The notes: a model not told the origin generated them from the letters alone. A DNA stretch of 64,000 bases from Paenibacillus catalpae (GCF_900112695.1 NZ_FOMT01000002.1:440479-504478), one strand, 5' to 3'. Numbered from the stretch's first letter, positions 52,765-62,594 are shown. Program-made: numbers and translations.

Positions 52765-53808
52765 ATGAACAAAGTGAACGTAGGATTAGTCGGATTCGGA
52801 TTATCGGGACAAGTCTTTCATGCACCAATTATTCAGTCTGTCGAGGGAATGGAAATCGTGAAGGTGGTCTCAAGCAACCCGGATAAAGTGGGACAGTATT
52901 TGCCGGACGCCTCAGTCGTAACCTCGTTAGAGGAATTGTTGTTTGATGAACATATTGATCTTGTTGTCATTACATCGCCTAATCAGACGCATTATCCATA
53001 TGCTAAGCAAGCCTTGCTCGCTGGCAAACACGTGATTGTTGAGAAGCCTTTTGTCATCTCATCGGAAGAAGCAGAAGATCTGATCGAGACGGCCAAGCTG
53101 CAGAATAAGAAACTTAGCGTATATCAGAACCGGAGATGGGATAATGATTTTCTCACGGTGAAGAGCCTTATTGCTTCCGGTAAACTGGGGGATATCGCTT
53201 CCTACGAGACGCATTATGACCGTTTCCGGCCGCAAGTATCGGACAGATGGAGAGAGAAAGCGGGGCCGGGCTCCGGTATGCTCTATGATCTTGGTGCACA
53301 CTTGATTGATCAAACGCTGCATCTGTTCGGAAAGCCGGCAAGCGTATATGCCGATCTGCTCGTGCAAAGAACAGGCTCCGAGGTCGTTGATTATTTCCAT
53401 CTGATACTGACGTATGAGAACATGCGGGTCATTCTCCATAGCGGTTCGCTTGTCATGCAGCATGGTCCAAGATTCCAGGTGCACGGCAGTCAGGGCAGCT
53501 TTATCAAGTACGGGCTGGATTCACAAGAGGATATGCTTCGGCGAGGCGGCCTGCCGGGCCAGCCTGATTGGGGCAAGGACCGGGAAGATTGGTATGGCGA
53601 TCTCACGTTAACGGTTGACGGCCAAGCGGTAACAAGCAAGGTGCCGACGCAACAAGGAAGCTATGAACGCTTCTATGAAGGCATGTATCAAGCGATAACA
53701 GACAACAAGCCTGTACCGGTTGATGCGGCAGATGCGATGAATACGATTAGAGTCATTGAGCTTGCGATTCAAAGTAGCAGGGAGAAAAGAGTTTTGCCTT
53801 TTAATTAA
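52765..53808 (+). CDS. Gfo/Idh/MocA oxidoreductase, IolW (YvaA)-like
   Basis: About 347 residues. VGLVGFGLSGQVFHAPIIQ is the NAD(P) fold, GKHVIVEKPFV holds the catalytic Lys, and VYQNRRWDNDFLTVKSLI, GMLYDLGAHLIDQTLHLFG and IKYGLDSQEDMLRRG match B. subtilis scyllo-inositol dehydrogenase (NADP) IolW closely. It interconverts scyllo-inositol and 2-keto-inositol, or a related sugar. ATG 52765 with AAAGGAG upstream. It is divergent from the DeoR regulator. Confidence 0.88.
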   Translation: MNKVNVGLVGFGLSGQVFHAPIIQSVEGMEIVKVVSSNPDKVGQYLPDASVVTSLEELLFDEHIDLVVITSPNQTHYPYAKQALLAGKHVIVEKPFVISSEEAEDLIETAKLQNKKLSVYQNRRWDNDFLTVKSLIASGKLGDIASYETHYDRFRPQVSDRWREKAGPGSGMLYDLGAHLIDQTLHLFGKPASVYADLLVQRTGSEVVDYFHLILTYENMRVILHSGSLVMQHGPRFQVHGSQGSFIKYGLDSQEDMLRRGGLPGQPDWGKDREDWYGDLTLTVDGQAVTSKVPTQQGSYERFYEGMYQAITDNKPVPVDAADAMNTIRVIELAIQSSREKRVLPFN

Positions 53809-53821
53809 ATAACACAAGCAG

Positions 53822-53861
53822 AAAAGCGCTTAACATGGCGGAGTCCATGCTAAGCGCTTTT
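53822..53861. terminator. Terminator between iolW-like and arsR-type genes
   Basis: A 17-bp stem (53822-53838 with 53845-53861, one mismatch) and six-base loop, with T and A tracts for both directions. Its lower half resembles the terminator at 51768. Confidence 0.8.
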
Positions 53862-53875
53862 TGTGCTTTATGCGA

Positions 53876-54799
53876 TTACTTCATATACTTGCGATCGATG
53901 TAGGTAAGCTTGCTGACAATGTCCTGATAGTAGTTGCCGAAGCCTGAGCCGTAGATGGTCAGTCCGCCTATGTTCTTCGCGTCTTCCCTGACCTCCAGCC
54001 TGAGGTCCCACTGCAGCCGTCTAATGTCGACGTTGTCGATCGTATAGTCTGATACCTTTGTTCCTTCGATGAATGTGCCGTCGTTATTGATACGGATATG
54101 GACGAGCAAGCCATACTGATTCATCTCGATATTCCACCACTCTGGTGTATACTTGCCGCGCGTGCCGCCGAAGTCGCCGGGGCTTGTCCATTTGCCGATC
54201 GGGAAGCCGTTGAACGTGAAGGAGATGTCGGATGGCCAATGCTCGTTGGACAGCGGGGCCTCTGAAGCGAGCTCCATCGTGAGCTCAAGCTCTTCAGGCT
54301 CTTCCTCGGGCATCAGGAAGTTTGGAATTTTGTACGAAATAAAGCCTTTCAAGAACCACAAAATCTTAGCGTCGACACGTTCCTGGTCGAGGAAATAACG
54401 CGGGTCGTCGAAGCCGTCGCCGATGATTTTGTACTTGGAAGCCAGGCCGCACGTAGGCTTGACGTCGAAATCGGTGAAATGTCCGATGGAGATGTTGGAA
54501 ATATGGAAGTTGCGCGGAATCATTCCTTTGCTCGGGAACACGAGCTCGATCCGGTCGGCTACTAGCGTGCAAAGCTTTTGTGATGCGCCCTTGCCAGGAA
54601 TCATCTCCGTGCGGACCAAGTCAGCCCGTTCAAGCTTCTTGACGTGCATCGTAATGATCGAGTTGCTAAGTCCAAGTGCGGAGGCCAAGTCTTTCATAAT
54701 CATCGGCTCTTGTCCGAGCAGCTCGATGATCTTAATCCGGACGTTGCTGGCCAAAGCCTCGAATAAGGGGAGATTATTCTCCGATACAATTGTTTCCAT
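53876..54799 (-). CDS. ArsR-type HTH regulator with large C-terminal domain
   Basis: A 307-residue protein. The N-terminus is an ArsR winged helix (LFEALASNVRIKIIELLG, DLASALGLSNSIITMHVKKL). The remaining 220 residues form a beta-rich domain with no metal-site cysteine pair; WWNIEMNQYGLLVHIRIN and GGLTIYGSGFGNYYQDI are distinctive. ArsR proteins are normally about 100 residues. The long domain may bind a sugar, as in putative regulators of arabinan loci. It is divergent from the ABC importer operon and is a candidate regulator of it. Confidence 0.8.
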   Translation of the reverse strand: METIVSENNLPLFEALASNVRIKIIELLGQEPMIMKDLASALGLSNSIITMHVKKLERADLVRTEMIPGKGASQKLCTLVADRIELVFPSKGMIPRNFHISNISIGHFTDFDVKPTCGLASKYKIIGDGFDDPRYFLDQERVDAKILWFLKGFISYKIPNFLMPEEEPEELELTMELASEAPLSNEHWPSDISFTFNGFPIGKWTSPGDFGGTRGKYTPEWWNIEMNQYGLLVHIRINNDGTFIEGTKVSDYTIDNVDIRRLQWDLRLEVREDAKNIGGLTIYGSGFGNYYQDIVSKLTYIDRKYMK

Positions 54800-54941
54800 G
54801 TGACCTCTTTTTATAGTTCATTTTATTATTAAATATACCTCATCCGATTGAGTTCTGACAAGAGTACACAACAATCATTTAAATTTTTGAATTAAATTAC
54901 GAAGAACTTAACAAAAATATGAAACACTTTATAGAAAATCG

Positions 54942-54970
54942 TTGACAAAATGAATCGTGCGTTTTAACAT
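54942..54970 (+). promoter_or_regulatory. Promoter of the arabino-oligosaccharide importer operon
   Basis: TTGACA at 54942-54947, a 17-base spacer and TAACAT at 54965-54970, 198 bases before the binding-protein start. A long leader and a cre-like site follow. The gap 54800-55167 contains no other gene. Confidence 0.6.
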
Positions 54971-55105
54971 GCTAAATATCACAGTCATCTACGAAATACT
55001 TCACATTTATGTAAAATACTTAAGCGGCAACTGTAAATCATTCGTATCATTTGCAGGAAGCAGCCACGCATTCGGAAGGGAGGGTACTTTTTTTCGGAGT
55101 GAATA

Positions 55106-55119
55106 TGTAAGCGCTGTTA
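55106..55119. promoter_or_regulatory. Candidate cre site upstream of the importer operon
   Basis: TGTAAGCGCTGTTA matches the cre consensus at all but one position. Its place 49 bases before the first gene would allow CcpA to block transcription when glucose is present. Confidence 0.5.
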
Positions 55120-55167
55120 TGGGGGTTGTCAATTCGCTTTACTAATCATGAGGAGGTTTTGAAACAG

Positions 55168-56565
55168 ATGAAAAAGAGTTCGATTATGATGCTTACGCTG
55201 ATCACTGCGCTAACGGTTACGGCGTGCAGCAGCAACAACGGAGGAAACAACGGCACGGCGGGCAATAACGCTGCAGGCAGCAATGCAGCTGCAAGCAGTA
55301 ACACTAACGCGGCAAATAAAGAAAGCGAGCAGCCGCCAGCCGAGAAGGTTGAAATCTCCATCTCGTCGTGGGGAGCTCCGGACGAACGCAAGGTGTTCGA
55401 GGCGGTACTCGACGAATTCCAGAAAGCGAATCCGAACATCAAAGTTAAATTCATTCACATTCCTAACGATTATACAACGAAAATGAATACGATGATTGCC
55501 GGCAACTCAGCACCGGATGTCATCTTCACAAGCGATGGCGACTTCCCGCGCTGGGTGAAGCAGGGCGCATTCCTTGACATCACGCAGTACGTTGAAGCAA
55601 GCGATAAGCTGGACTTGAATGACATGTGGGAAGGCGGTCTGAACCGTTACCGTTACGACGGCAAGATTACGGGAACGGGCAGCTACTATGCACTTCCGAA
55701 AGATATCGGCCCTACGGTTATGTACTATAACAAAACGATATTCGACAAGCTGGGCGTTCCATATCCGAGTGCAGAGAAGCCTATGAACTGGGAGCAAGCG
55801 CTTGAGATGTGGAAGAAGCTTACCGTCGACGAGAACGGTGACGGCAAGACAGACATCTTCGGTGCAGGTCCAATCTGGTGGGAGGGCTTCGTCTGGGGCA
55901 ACAGCGGAGCAGTGCTGAGTGATGACCGCAAACAATTCACACTGAACGAGACGGCTGCTGCCGATGCGATGCAATTTATTTATGATCTTACGAATACACA
56001 CAAAGTCGTGCCAGATTCAAGGGCGCTGCAATCGATGAACGATGGTCAAATGTTCGAAGCAGGCAAGCTTGCGACGATTACGGGCGGCCGCTGGATGGTG
56101 CCTACATACCGCAAGCTGAAGTTCGATTGGGACGTTGCACCGATCCCATCCAACAATGGTAGCTGGACGAACGGCTGGTCAGGATCGGTTGGTCTCGGCG
56201 TCAATGCGAAGTCGAAGCACCCGGAAGCAGCCTTCAAGCTGGTTGAATTCTTCTCAGGTATTGAAGGTCAGACGAAGATGACGGAGCTCGGCTTCCAAAT
56301 TCCGAACTTCAAATCCATGTCCGACGATGAAGTATACACGCAACCTGGCCAAAAGCCGGAGCATTCGGAAGTGTTCATTAAAGCTGGCGAAGGCCAACAG
56401 GCAGGTACGTGGACGTATCTGCCGAACAGCAAATGGCTTGATACCCTTAACCAAAACCTCAGCAAGTTCTGGACCGGCAAAGAATCGGCAGTCGACTTCT
56501 TCACGAAGCTGAAGCCGCAGGTTGAGAAAGATCTGAAAGAAGGCAATCCGGAGCTCTTTCAGTAA
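55168..56565 (+). CDS. Sugar ABC transporter substrate-binding lipoprotein
   Basis: A 465-residue family 1 extracellular solute-binding protein. The signal peptide ends in TVTACSS, lipid anchor Cys20. A Ser/Asn/Gly/Ala linker (22-50) follows, then the VEISISSWGAPDERKVFEAV start of the mature fold and the LATITGGRWMVPTYRKLKF and GSVGLGVNAKSKHPEAAFKL segments. It captures sugars, presumably arabino-oligosaccharides, outside the cell. ATG 55168 with AGGAGG 11 bases upstream. Two permeases follow. No ATPase is nearby, as is usual when MsmX-type ATPases serve several importers. Confidence 0.9.
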   Translation: MKKSSIMMLTLITALTVTACSSNNGGNNGTAGNNAAGSNAAASSNTNAANKESEQPPAEKVEISISSWGAPDERKVFEAVLDEFQKANPNIKVKFIHIPNDYTTKMNTMIAGNSAPDVIFTSDGDFPRWVKQGAFLDITQYVEASDKLDLNDMWEGGLNRYRYDGKITGTGSYYALPKDIGPTVMYYNKTIFDKLGVPYPSAEKPMNWEQALEMWKKLTVDENGDGKTDIFGAGPIWWEGFVWGNSGAVLSDDRKQFTLNETAAADAMQFIYDLTNTHKVVPDSRALQSMNDGQMFEAGKLATITGGRWMVPTYRKLKFDWDVAPIPSNNGSWTNGWSGSVGLGVNAKSKHPEAAFKLVEFFSGIEGQTKMTELGFQIPNFKSMSDDEVYTQPGQKPEHSEVFIKAGEGQQAGTWTYLPNSKWLDTLNQNLSKFWTGKESAVDFFTKLKPQVEKDLKEGNPELFQ

Positions 56566-56575
56566 TTTATAACGT

Positions 56576-56616
56576 GAAGCTGCAACGCGTACGCCGCGCG
56601 GACACGTTGCAGTTTC
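56576..56616 (+). terminator. Intercistronic hairpin after binding-protein gene
   Basis: GAAGCTGCAACG (56576-56587) pairs with CGTTGCAGTTTC (56605-56616) with one mismatch, then ATTTTAC. It probably lowers permease expression relative to the binding protein or protects its mRNA. Confidence 0.6.
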
Positions 56617-56653
56617 ATTTTACCGGAACAAATCAAGAAAGGGGGCAGCCCTG

Positions 56654-57562
56654 ATGAGTGCCAATACCGTCAAGCCGGCGAAGCGAAAGTCGCTCTACCG
56701 CAGTGAGAAGTGGTGGGGTTTCCTGTTTATCGCCCCGCCGTTCATCGGCGTGCTTGTATTTTTACTTTATCCGTTTGTGAATTCACTTTATATGAGCTTT
56801 ACAACATTTAATTTCGGGCAACCTGCTGATTTTACGGGGGTTGCTAACTATAAACGGGCGCTCACCAATGATCCGCTCGTATGGAAGACGCTATGGAATA
56901 CGTTCTACGCGGCACTTGGTGTACCGGTTAGCATGATCGTCTCGCTAATCATCGCGCTGCTGCTTGATCGGAAGCTTCGCGGCAGAAACTTCTTCCGGAT
57001 GATGTTCTTCCTGCCGACGATTTGCTCCATGGTTGCGCTGGCGATGATCTGGCAGTGGATCTTTAATGCCGACTTCGGCCTGCTCAACTACTACCTTAGC
57101 GAGCTCGGCCTGAACCCGCCGGCATGGCTAGTCGATGAGAAATGGGCGATGATCGCCATTATCATCCAAGGTGTCTGGGGCGGTATGGGCGTCAGCATCA
57201 TTTTGTATCTGGCAGCGCTTGGCAATGTCCCGTCTTCCTTATATGAAGCGGCTACGGTCGATGGCGCGGGCGGCTGGAACAAATTCATCCACATTACAGT
57301 TCCGGGGATTTCGCCGGTAACGTTTTTTGTCCTGATCACTTCGCTCATTGGTGCGCTGCAGGACTTCCCTCGGTTCCAGCTGCTTACAGGCGGCGGCCCG
57401 AATTACTCAACAACAACAATTGTGTATTACTTGTACACCATTGCCTTTGAGTACAGTGAAATGGGCTATGCGTCTGCAATTGCCTGGTTCATCGGCATCA
57501 TTATTATGTTCGTCATTCTGATCAACTTCCTGCTGTCCAAGCGATGGGTCCACTACAACTAA
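56654..57562 (+). CDS. Sugar ABC permease (MalF/AraP type)
   Basis: A 302-residue permease with about six helices. EKWWGFLFIAPPFIGVLVFL and NSLYMSFTTFNF open it; the EAA loop is SLYEAATVDGAGGWNKFIHI with TVPGISPV. GGGGG precedes the ATG. It resembles the AraP family of arabino-oligosaccharide importers. A 61-base direct repeat separates it from the next permease. Confidence 0.88.
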   Translation: MSANTVKPAKRKSLYRSEKWWGFLFIAPPFIGVLVFLLYPFVNSLYMSFTTFNFGQPADFTGVANYKRALTNDPLVWKTLWNTFYAALGVPVSMIVSLIIALLLDRKLRGRNFFRMMFFLPTICSMVALAMIWQWIFNADFGLLNYYLSELGLNPPAWLVDEKWAMIAIIIQGVWGGMGVSIILYLAALGNVPSSLYEAATVDGAGGWNKFIHITVPGISPVTFFVLITSLIGALQDFPRFQLLTGGGPNYSTTTIVYYLYTIAFEYSEMGYASAIAWFIGIIIMFVILINFLLSKRWVHYN

Positions 57563-57571
57563 GGCCCTGTT

Positions 57572-57702
57572 CTTACGAAGTAAGAATTACCATAAATGGC
57601 TAAAGATAAGCCAGTTAGTGTTGCAATTCTTTAGGTTTATGCTTACGAAGTAAGAATTACCATAAACGGCTTATGATAAGCCAGTTAGTGTTGCAATTCT
57701 TT
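57572..57702 (+). repeat. 61-base tandem direct repeat between permease genes
   Basis: Copies at 57572-57632 and 57642-57702, 70 bases apart, differ only at a few positions. Each starts with CTTAC-GAA-GTAAG, a small palindrome, and holds a GGCT..AAGCC hairpin and TTGCAATTCTTT. The duplicate lies in the 159-base gap before the second permease and its ribosome site. Confidence 0.85.
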
Positions 57703-57721
57703 TTAGGAGGGATACAAATTC

Positions 57722-58582
57722 ATGAGTACAACAACGGCAACCGGCCGCAAAGTGAAAACAGGTGCTACGCTCGCCAATACGGTCGTCTACCTGTTAATGA
57801 TCATCGGCGGTGTCATCATGGCAGTGCCCTTCCTGTGGATGCTGTCTACGTCGCTTAAGCCGGACGGCGAGGTGTTCTCGTATCCGCCGCAGTGGATACC
57901 TTCAACCTTTGCTTGGGACAACTACAAGCTAATTTTCACTGATGCACATATGATTCGAGGCTTCTTCAATACGATGATCGTAGTTATTCCAACCCTTGTG
58001 ATCGGCCTATTCGCCTGTGCACTGTCTGCCTACGCGTTCGCGAAGCTGCGGTTCCCGGGGCGTGACAAGCTGTTCATGACACTCGTCGGCACGATGGTTA
58101 TTCCCGGTGCGGTTATGATGATTCCGGCCTTTATTATGTTCAAGACGTTCGGCTGGACGGACAGCTGGAAGCCGCTCATTATTCCAGGCATGTTCGGTGC
58201 GCCGATGACGATTTTCTTCTTCCGCCAATTCATTAAGCAGCTCCCCGACGAGCTTGAAGATGCAGCGAAGATTGACGGAATGAACCCGTTTGGGATTTTT
58301 ATGAAAATTATTATTCCGCTTACGAAGCCGGCCTTGATTACACAAGGTATTCTGTCCTTCAACGCGGGGTACAACGATTATCTTGGACCGCTCATCTACT
58401 TGAACACGCCGGAGAAATATACGCTCCAGCTCGAGCTTGCGTCCTTCTCGTCCTACTACGTAACGGAATGGACGCTTATTATGGCGGGCGCAGTTGTTGC
58501 GCTCATACCAACGCTTATTTTGTTTGCATTCGCACAGCGTTTCTTCATTGAAGGGATTGCCCTCACGGGTATTAAAGGATAG
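57722..58582 (+). CDS. Sugar ABC permease (MalG/AraQ type)
   Basis: A 286-residue permease. [20 protein letters not shown] and [20 protein letters not shown] are typical. The EAA loop is [20 protein letters not shown] with [16 protein letters not shown] precedes the ATG. It pairs with the upstream permease as the AraQ-like subunit. The GH51 gene follows 38 bases later, so import and hydrolysis are linked in one transcript. Confidence 0.88.
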   Translation: MSTTTATGRKVKTGATLANTVVYLLMIIGGVIMAVPFLWMLSTSLKPDGEVFSYPPQWIPSTFAWDNYKLIFTDAHMIRGFFNTMIVVIPTLVIGLFACALSAYAFAKLRFPGRDKLFMTLVGTMVIPGAVMMIPAFIMFKTFGWTDSWKPLIIPGMFGAPMTIFFFRQFIKQLPDELEDAAKIDGMNPFGIFMKIIIPLTKPALITQGILSFNAGYNDYLGPLIYLNTPEKYTLQLELASFSSYYVTEWTLIMAGAVVALIPTLILFAFAQRFFIEGIALTGIKG

Positions 58583-58620
58583 GAATTGATTTCTACATAT
58601 ATAAAGGAGATAGACCAACG

Positions 58621-60111
58621 ATGACCACTTTCAAAGTAGTTGTACACACGGACTGGACGGTAGGCACGATCGACCGTCACATCTACGGACATTTCGCGGA
58701 GCATTTGGGCCGCTGCATTTATGAAGGATTGTGGGTCGGCGAAGATTCGTCGATTCCGAATACGAAAGGCATTCGCAATGACGTGCTTGAAGCACTTCGC
58801 AAGCTGAACATTCCGAACCTACGCTGGCCGGGCGGCTGCTTTGCAGACGAATACCATTGGAAGGACGGCGTAGGCCCGCGGGAATTGCGGAAGCGGATGG
58901 TCAACACGCATTGGGGCGGCGTTGTAGAAAATAATCATTTTGGTACGCATGAGTTTTTCCAGCTGTGTGAGCTGCTGGATACGGAGCCATACATCTGCGG
59001 CAATGTCGGCAGCGGCACGGTGCAGGAGATGAGCGAGTGGGTTGAATATATGACGTTCGGCGGCGAATCGCCGATGGCGAACTGGCGGAAGGAAAACGGA
59101 CGCGAGCAGCCGTGGAAGTTGAAATATTTTGGCGTTGGCAATGAGAACTGGGGCTGCGGCGGCAATATGCACCCGGAATATTACGCGGACTTATACCGCA
59201 ATTATCAGACTTACGTCAGACAATACGGCGACAACCGAATTTATAAGGTGGCAGGCGGCGCCAACATCGACGATTATCGTTGGACGGAAGTGCTTATGCG
59301 TAAAGCGGGCCATCTTATGGACGGTTTGAGCCTTCATTATTATACGATCCCGGGTAGATGGGAAGAGAAGAAATCGGCACTCGAATTTGACGAGCAGGTC
59401 TGGGCAGAAACGATGGCCAAGGCATTCCATATGGACGAATTGATTACGCGCCACAGCACGATTATGGATCAGTATGATCCGGAGAAGCGCGTTGGTCTAA
59501 TTATCGATGAATGGGGCACTTGGTTCCTGACAGAGCCGGGGACAAATCCGGGCTTTCTGTTCCAGCAGAACACGATGCGCGATGCGCTGGTTGCCGCGAT
59601 TCACCTGCATGTCTTCCACAAGCACTGCAGCCGGGTCCATATGGCGAATCTTGCTCAAATGGTTAACGTGCTGCAAGCCGTTATCCTGACAGAAGGGGAG
59701 CAAATGCTGCTCACGCCAACCTATCATGTACTCGAAATGTTCAAGGTGCATCAGGATGCCGATGCGCTTGCCATTCACGGCTCGTTCGGGGAATACGAGG
59801 GCTTCGGCAAGAAGATGCCGCAGGTGACGGTATCCGCATCGGTTAAGGATGGCGTTATCAGCGTCAGCCTGGCGAACCTTGATCCGAATCATGCAGCCGA
59901 GATGAACGTTGAGCTCCGCGGCTCGTCTTCCGGTTATACGGTAAGCGGCTCACTTCTCGCAGCAGATGATATTCATGCCCATAACACATTTGATCAGCCT
60001 AACCGGGTTGCGCAGCAATCGCTTGATGGAGCGCAATGGGCGGACGGCATACTGTCCGTGAAGCTTCCTCCGGCATCGGTGGCGGTCGTGGGGCTGACAC
60101 CTAACGTTTGA
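58621..60111 (+). CDS. abfA: Alpha-L-arabinofuranosidase, GH51
   Basis: A 496-residue cytoplasmic enzyme. [20 protein letters not shown] and [20 protein letters not shown] begin it; [13 protein letters not shown] supplies the acid/base Glu and [11 protein letters not shown] the nucleophile Glu. The C-terminal part is the beta-sandwich of GH51. It removes terminal alpha-L-arabinofuranosyl residues from arabino- and arabinoxylo-oligosaccharides. AAAGGAG upstream. Its TGA overlaps the next ATG. Confidence 0.95.
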   Translation: MTTFKVVVHTDWTVGTIDRHIYGHFAEHLGRCIYEGLWVGEDSSIPNTKGIRNDVLEALRKLNIPNLRWPGGCFADEYHWKDGVGPRELRKRMVNTHWGGVVENNHFGTHEFFQLCELLDTEPYICGNVGSGTVQEMSEWVEYMTFGGESPMANWRKENGREQPWKLKYFGVGNENWGCGGNMHPEYYADLYRNYQTYVRQYGDNRIYKVAGGANIDDYRWTEVLMRKAGHLMDGLSLHYYTIPGRWEEKKSALEFDEQVWAETMAKAFHMDELITRHSTIMDQYDPEKRVGLIIDEWGTWFLTEPGTNPGFLFQQNTMRDALVAAIHLHVFHKHCSRVHMANLAQMVNVLQAVILTEGEQMLLTPTYHVLEMFKVHQDADALAIHGSFGEYEGFGKKMPQVTVSASVKDGVISVSLANLDPNHAAEMNVELRGSSSGYTVSGSLLAADDIHAHNTFDQPNRVAQQSLDGAQWADGILSVKLPPASVAVVGLTPNV

Positions 60112-61583
60112 TGGCGCGCGCGGCTGGAAGATACCGTGGACTGCGAGTGGGGATCGGAACGGCTTTGACCGCCATGCTGCTGCTCGCCGGCTGTAGTGAT
60201 GCGGGGAACAGCGGGGCAGGAAAAGTGGAGAATACAACACCGGTGTTTAATGAAGCATCTGTACATGATCCGTCCGTCATTCGGGCGGAGGACGGTACTT
60301 ATTATGTATTCGGCTCACATCTGGCGGCAGCAAAGTCAACCGACTTGATGAGCTGGGAGCTCGTTGCATCCGGCGCGGCTGACGGCAATCCGCTCATTCC
60401 GAATGTGACGGAGGAATTGCGTGAAACGTTCGAATGGGCACAGACCGATACGCTTTGGGCTGCGGACGTCATCCAGCTTGCAGACGGCAAGTATTACATG
60501 TACTACAACGCATGCCGCGGCGATTCACCGCTCTCGGCAATGGGTGTAGCAGTGGCGGCTGACATCGAAGGGCCGTATAAGGATCTGGGCATTATTCTGA
60601 AGTCCGGCATGTGGGGCGAGCCGAGTGAGGATGGCGAGATTTACGACGCCACTATTCATCCGAATGTCGTCGATCCCGATGTCTTTTTCGATAAGGACGG
60701 CAAGCTGTGGATGGTGTACGGCTCCTATTCAGGCGGTATTTTCATTCTGGAGATGGATGAGAAGACAGGTAAGCCCCTGCCAGGCCAAGGGTACGGCAAG
60801 AAGCTGCTTGGCGGCAACCATAGCCGGATCGAAGGTCCGTATATGCTGTACAGTCCGGACACGGACTATTACTACCTGTTCCTGTCGTATGGCGGACTCG
60901 ATGCCGCAGGCGGCTACAACATACGGGTTGCACGTTCGAAAAATCCGGACGGTCCGTTCGTCGATGCAGAAGGAAAAGATATGATTGAGGCGAAGGCGGA
61001 TCCGTCGCTTCCCCTGTTCGATGACCGGTCCGTTGAGCCGTTCGGCACAAAGCTGATGGGCAACCATCTGTGGAAGGATCCGGCGGATGAGGGACGCGAA
61101 GGCGGCTACGTATCGCCTGGCCATAACTCAGCTTACTACGATGAGGAGAGCGGAAGCTATTATCTAATCTTCCATTCGCGGTTCCCGTACAGTGGGGAGA
61201 AGCACGAGATTCGTGTGCACCAGTTCTTCCTGAACGAGGAAGGCTGGCCTGTTGTTGTGCCGTTCCAGTACGCCGGTGAGACACTCAGGAAAGTCGACAA
61301 GGATGCAGCTGCGGGAGAGTATGAGCTTGTGAATCACGGGAAAGACATTTCGGCCGAACTGAAGGAATCCGCAGCGATTCGGCTAGAGAAGGACGGTACC
61401 GTGGCTGGCGCGGTAAGCGGTGAATGGGAGTTAACCGGGGAAGCCGGTCTTCATCTGACGGTGGACGGCATGGCTTATGACGGATATTTGCTCCGGTCTT
61501 GGGATGAAACAGCGGAGGTATGGACGGAGACGTTCACCGTCCTGTCGGAGGATGGCACCGCTCTGTGGGGTGCAAGACGATAA
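60111..61583 (+). CDS. GH43 arabinanase lipoprotein
   Basis: About 490 residues. The signal peptide ends in LLLAGC (Cys28), so the enzyme is membrane-anchored outside. SVHDPSVIRAEDGTYYVFGS holds the Asp base, TLWAADVIQLADGKYYMYY follows, VDPDVFFDKDGKLWMVYGSY precedes the acid RIEGPYMLYS, and GGYVSPGHNSAYYD ends the propeller. A C-terminal extra domain follows. It matches endo-1,5-alpha-L-arabinanases. ATG 60111 shares its A with the GH51 TGA; a TTG at 60108 is an alternative. No clear ribosome site is present, so it is probably coupled to GH51. Confidence 0.85.
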   Translation: MARAAGRYRGLRVGIGTALTAMLLLAGCSDAGNSGAGKVENTTPVFNEASVHDPSVIRAEDGTYYVFGSHLAAAKSTDLMSWELVASGAADGNPLIPNVTEELRETFEWAQTDTLWAADVIQLADGKYYMYYNACRGDSPLSAMGVAVAADIEGPYKDLGIILKSGMWGEPSEDGEIYDATIHPNVVDPDVFFDKDGKLWMVYGSYSGGIFILEMDEKTGKPLPGQGYGKKLLGGNHSRIEGPYMLYSPDTDYYYLFLSYGGLDAAGGYNIRVARSKNPDGPFVDAEGKDMIEAKADPSLPLFDDRSVEPFGTKLMGNHLWKDPADEGREGGYVSPGHNSAYYDEESGSYYLIFHSRFPYSGEKHEIRVHQFFLNEEGWPVVVPFQYAGETLRKVDKDAAAGEYELVNHGKDISAELKESAAIRLEKDGTVAGAVSGEWELTGEAGLHLTVDGMAYDGYLLRSWDETAEVWTETFTVLSEDGTALWGARR

Positions 61584-61613
61584 CATTGCTGAAAATAGAG
61601 AGGGAGAGAGACG

Positions 61614-62564
61614 ATGACTGAACAAAAAACGATGAAGGCGACGGAACAACCTATTATATTGCAGCGGGCTGATCCTTGGGTTTACAAGCATGAAGACGGG
61701 TTTTACTACTTTACAGCATCCGTTCCGGAATATGACCGGATCGAAGTGAGACGGGCAAGCACAATTGCGGGTCTTGCGGAAGCGGAGCCGGTTGTTGCTT
61801 GGCGGAGGCATGCGTCCGGCATGATGAGTGCAAATATTTGGGCGCCGGAAATCCATTTTATCGACGGCAAGTGGTATATCTACTTCGCCGCTGCCCGCAC
61901 AACTGAGACAAACGATGGGCTGTTCGATCACCGTATGTTCGTGCTGGAGAACGAGTCGGCAAATCCGCTCGAAGGCGAATGGGTAGAGAAAGGCCAAATC
62001 AAGACGATGTGGGAATCATTCGCACTTGATGCGACGACATTCGAGCACTACGGCATCCGTTATCTCGTATGGGCGCAGAAAGATCCGGACATCAAGGGCA
62101 ACTCCAATCTGTACATCGCACCGCTCGCGAATCCATGGACGTTGGCGTCGGATGGCGTCATGCTGACGAAACCAGAGTACGACTGGGAAGTGATCGGCTT
62201 CCTCGTGAACGAGGGTGCGGCTGTTGTTAAGCGTAATGGGCGTATCTTCATCTCCTATTCAGGAAGCGCGACGAATCATCATTACTGCATGGGTCTGCTT
62301 GAAGCATCGGAAGAGGCTGACTTGATGGACCCGGCCTCGTGGACAAAGTCGCCGCAGCCGGTGCTGAAGACGGACGAGGAACGCGGTCTGTTCGGACCGG
62401 GTCACAACAGCTTCACGAAATCGGAAGACGGCCAAGATGATATCCTCATCTTCCACGCCCGCACGTACAAGGAGATTGTTGGTGATCCGCTGTACGATCC
62501 GAACCGTCATACGTTCGTCCGCAAGCTGCAGTGGAGCGAGGATGGCAAGCCGGTATTCGAATAG
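61614..62564 (+). CDS. GH43 exo-acting arabinosidase (cytoplasmic)
   Basis: A 316-residue GH43 enzyme without signal peptide. QRADPWVYKHEDGFYYFTAS carries the Asp base, NIWAPEIHFIDGKWYIYFAA follows, and VNEGAAVVKRNGRIFISYSG holds the acid Glu. This layout fits the arabinofuranosidase / exo-arabinanase branch. GGGAGAGAG upstream, 30 bases after the lipoprotein gene. It should act on imported oligosaccharides together with GH51. Fine specificity is uncertain. Confidence 0.87.
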   Translation: MTEQKTMKATEQPIILQRADPWVYKHEDGFYYFTASVPEYDRIEVRRASTIAGLAEAEPVVAWRRHASGMMSANIWAPEIHFIDGKWYIYFAAARTTETNDGLFDHRMFVLENESANPLEGEWVEKGQIKTMWESFALDATTFEHYGIRYLVWAQKDPDIKGNSNLYIAPLANPWTLASDGVMLTKPEYDWEVIGFLVNEGAAVVKRNGRIFISYSGSATNHHYCMGLLEASEEADLMDPASWTKSPQPVLKTDEERGLFGPGHNSFTKSEDGQDDILIFHARTYKEIVGDPLYDPNRHTFVRKLQWSEDGKPVFE

Positions 62565-62569
62565 CTATA

Positions 62570-62594
62570 AAATATAGCACAATAGGTCAATTCA
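62570..62594 (+). repeat. 25-base repeat, copy 2
   Basis: Exact match to 50703-50727. It starts five bases after the preceding GH43 stop, upstream of the secreted GH43 gene. Between it and 62785 there is a GC-rich stretch and a possible minus-strand gene remnant, no terminator being obvious. Confidence 0.75.

Noticed and set aside
57572..57702. CRISPR array
   Set aside because: Only two copies, 61 bases long, separated by nine bases, and no cas genes; it is a tandem duplication.
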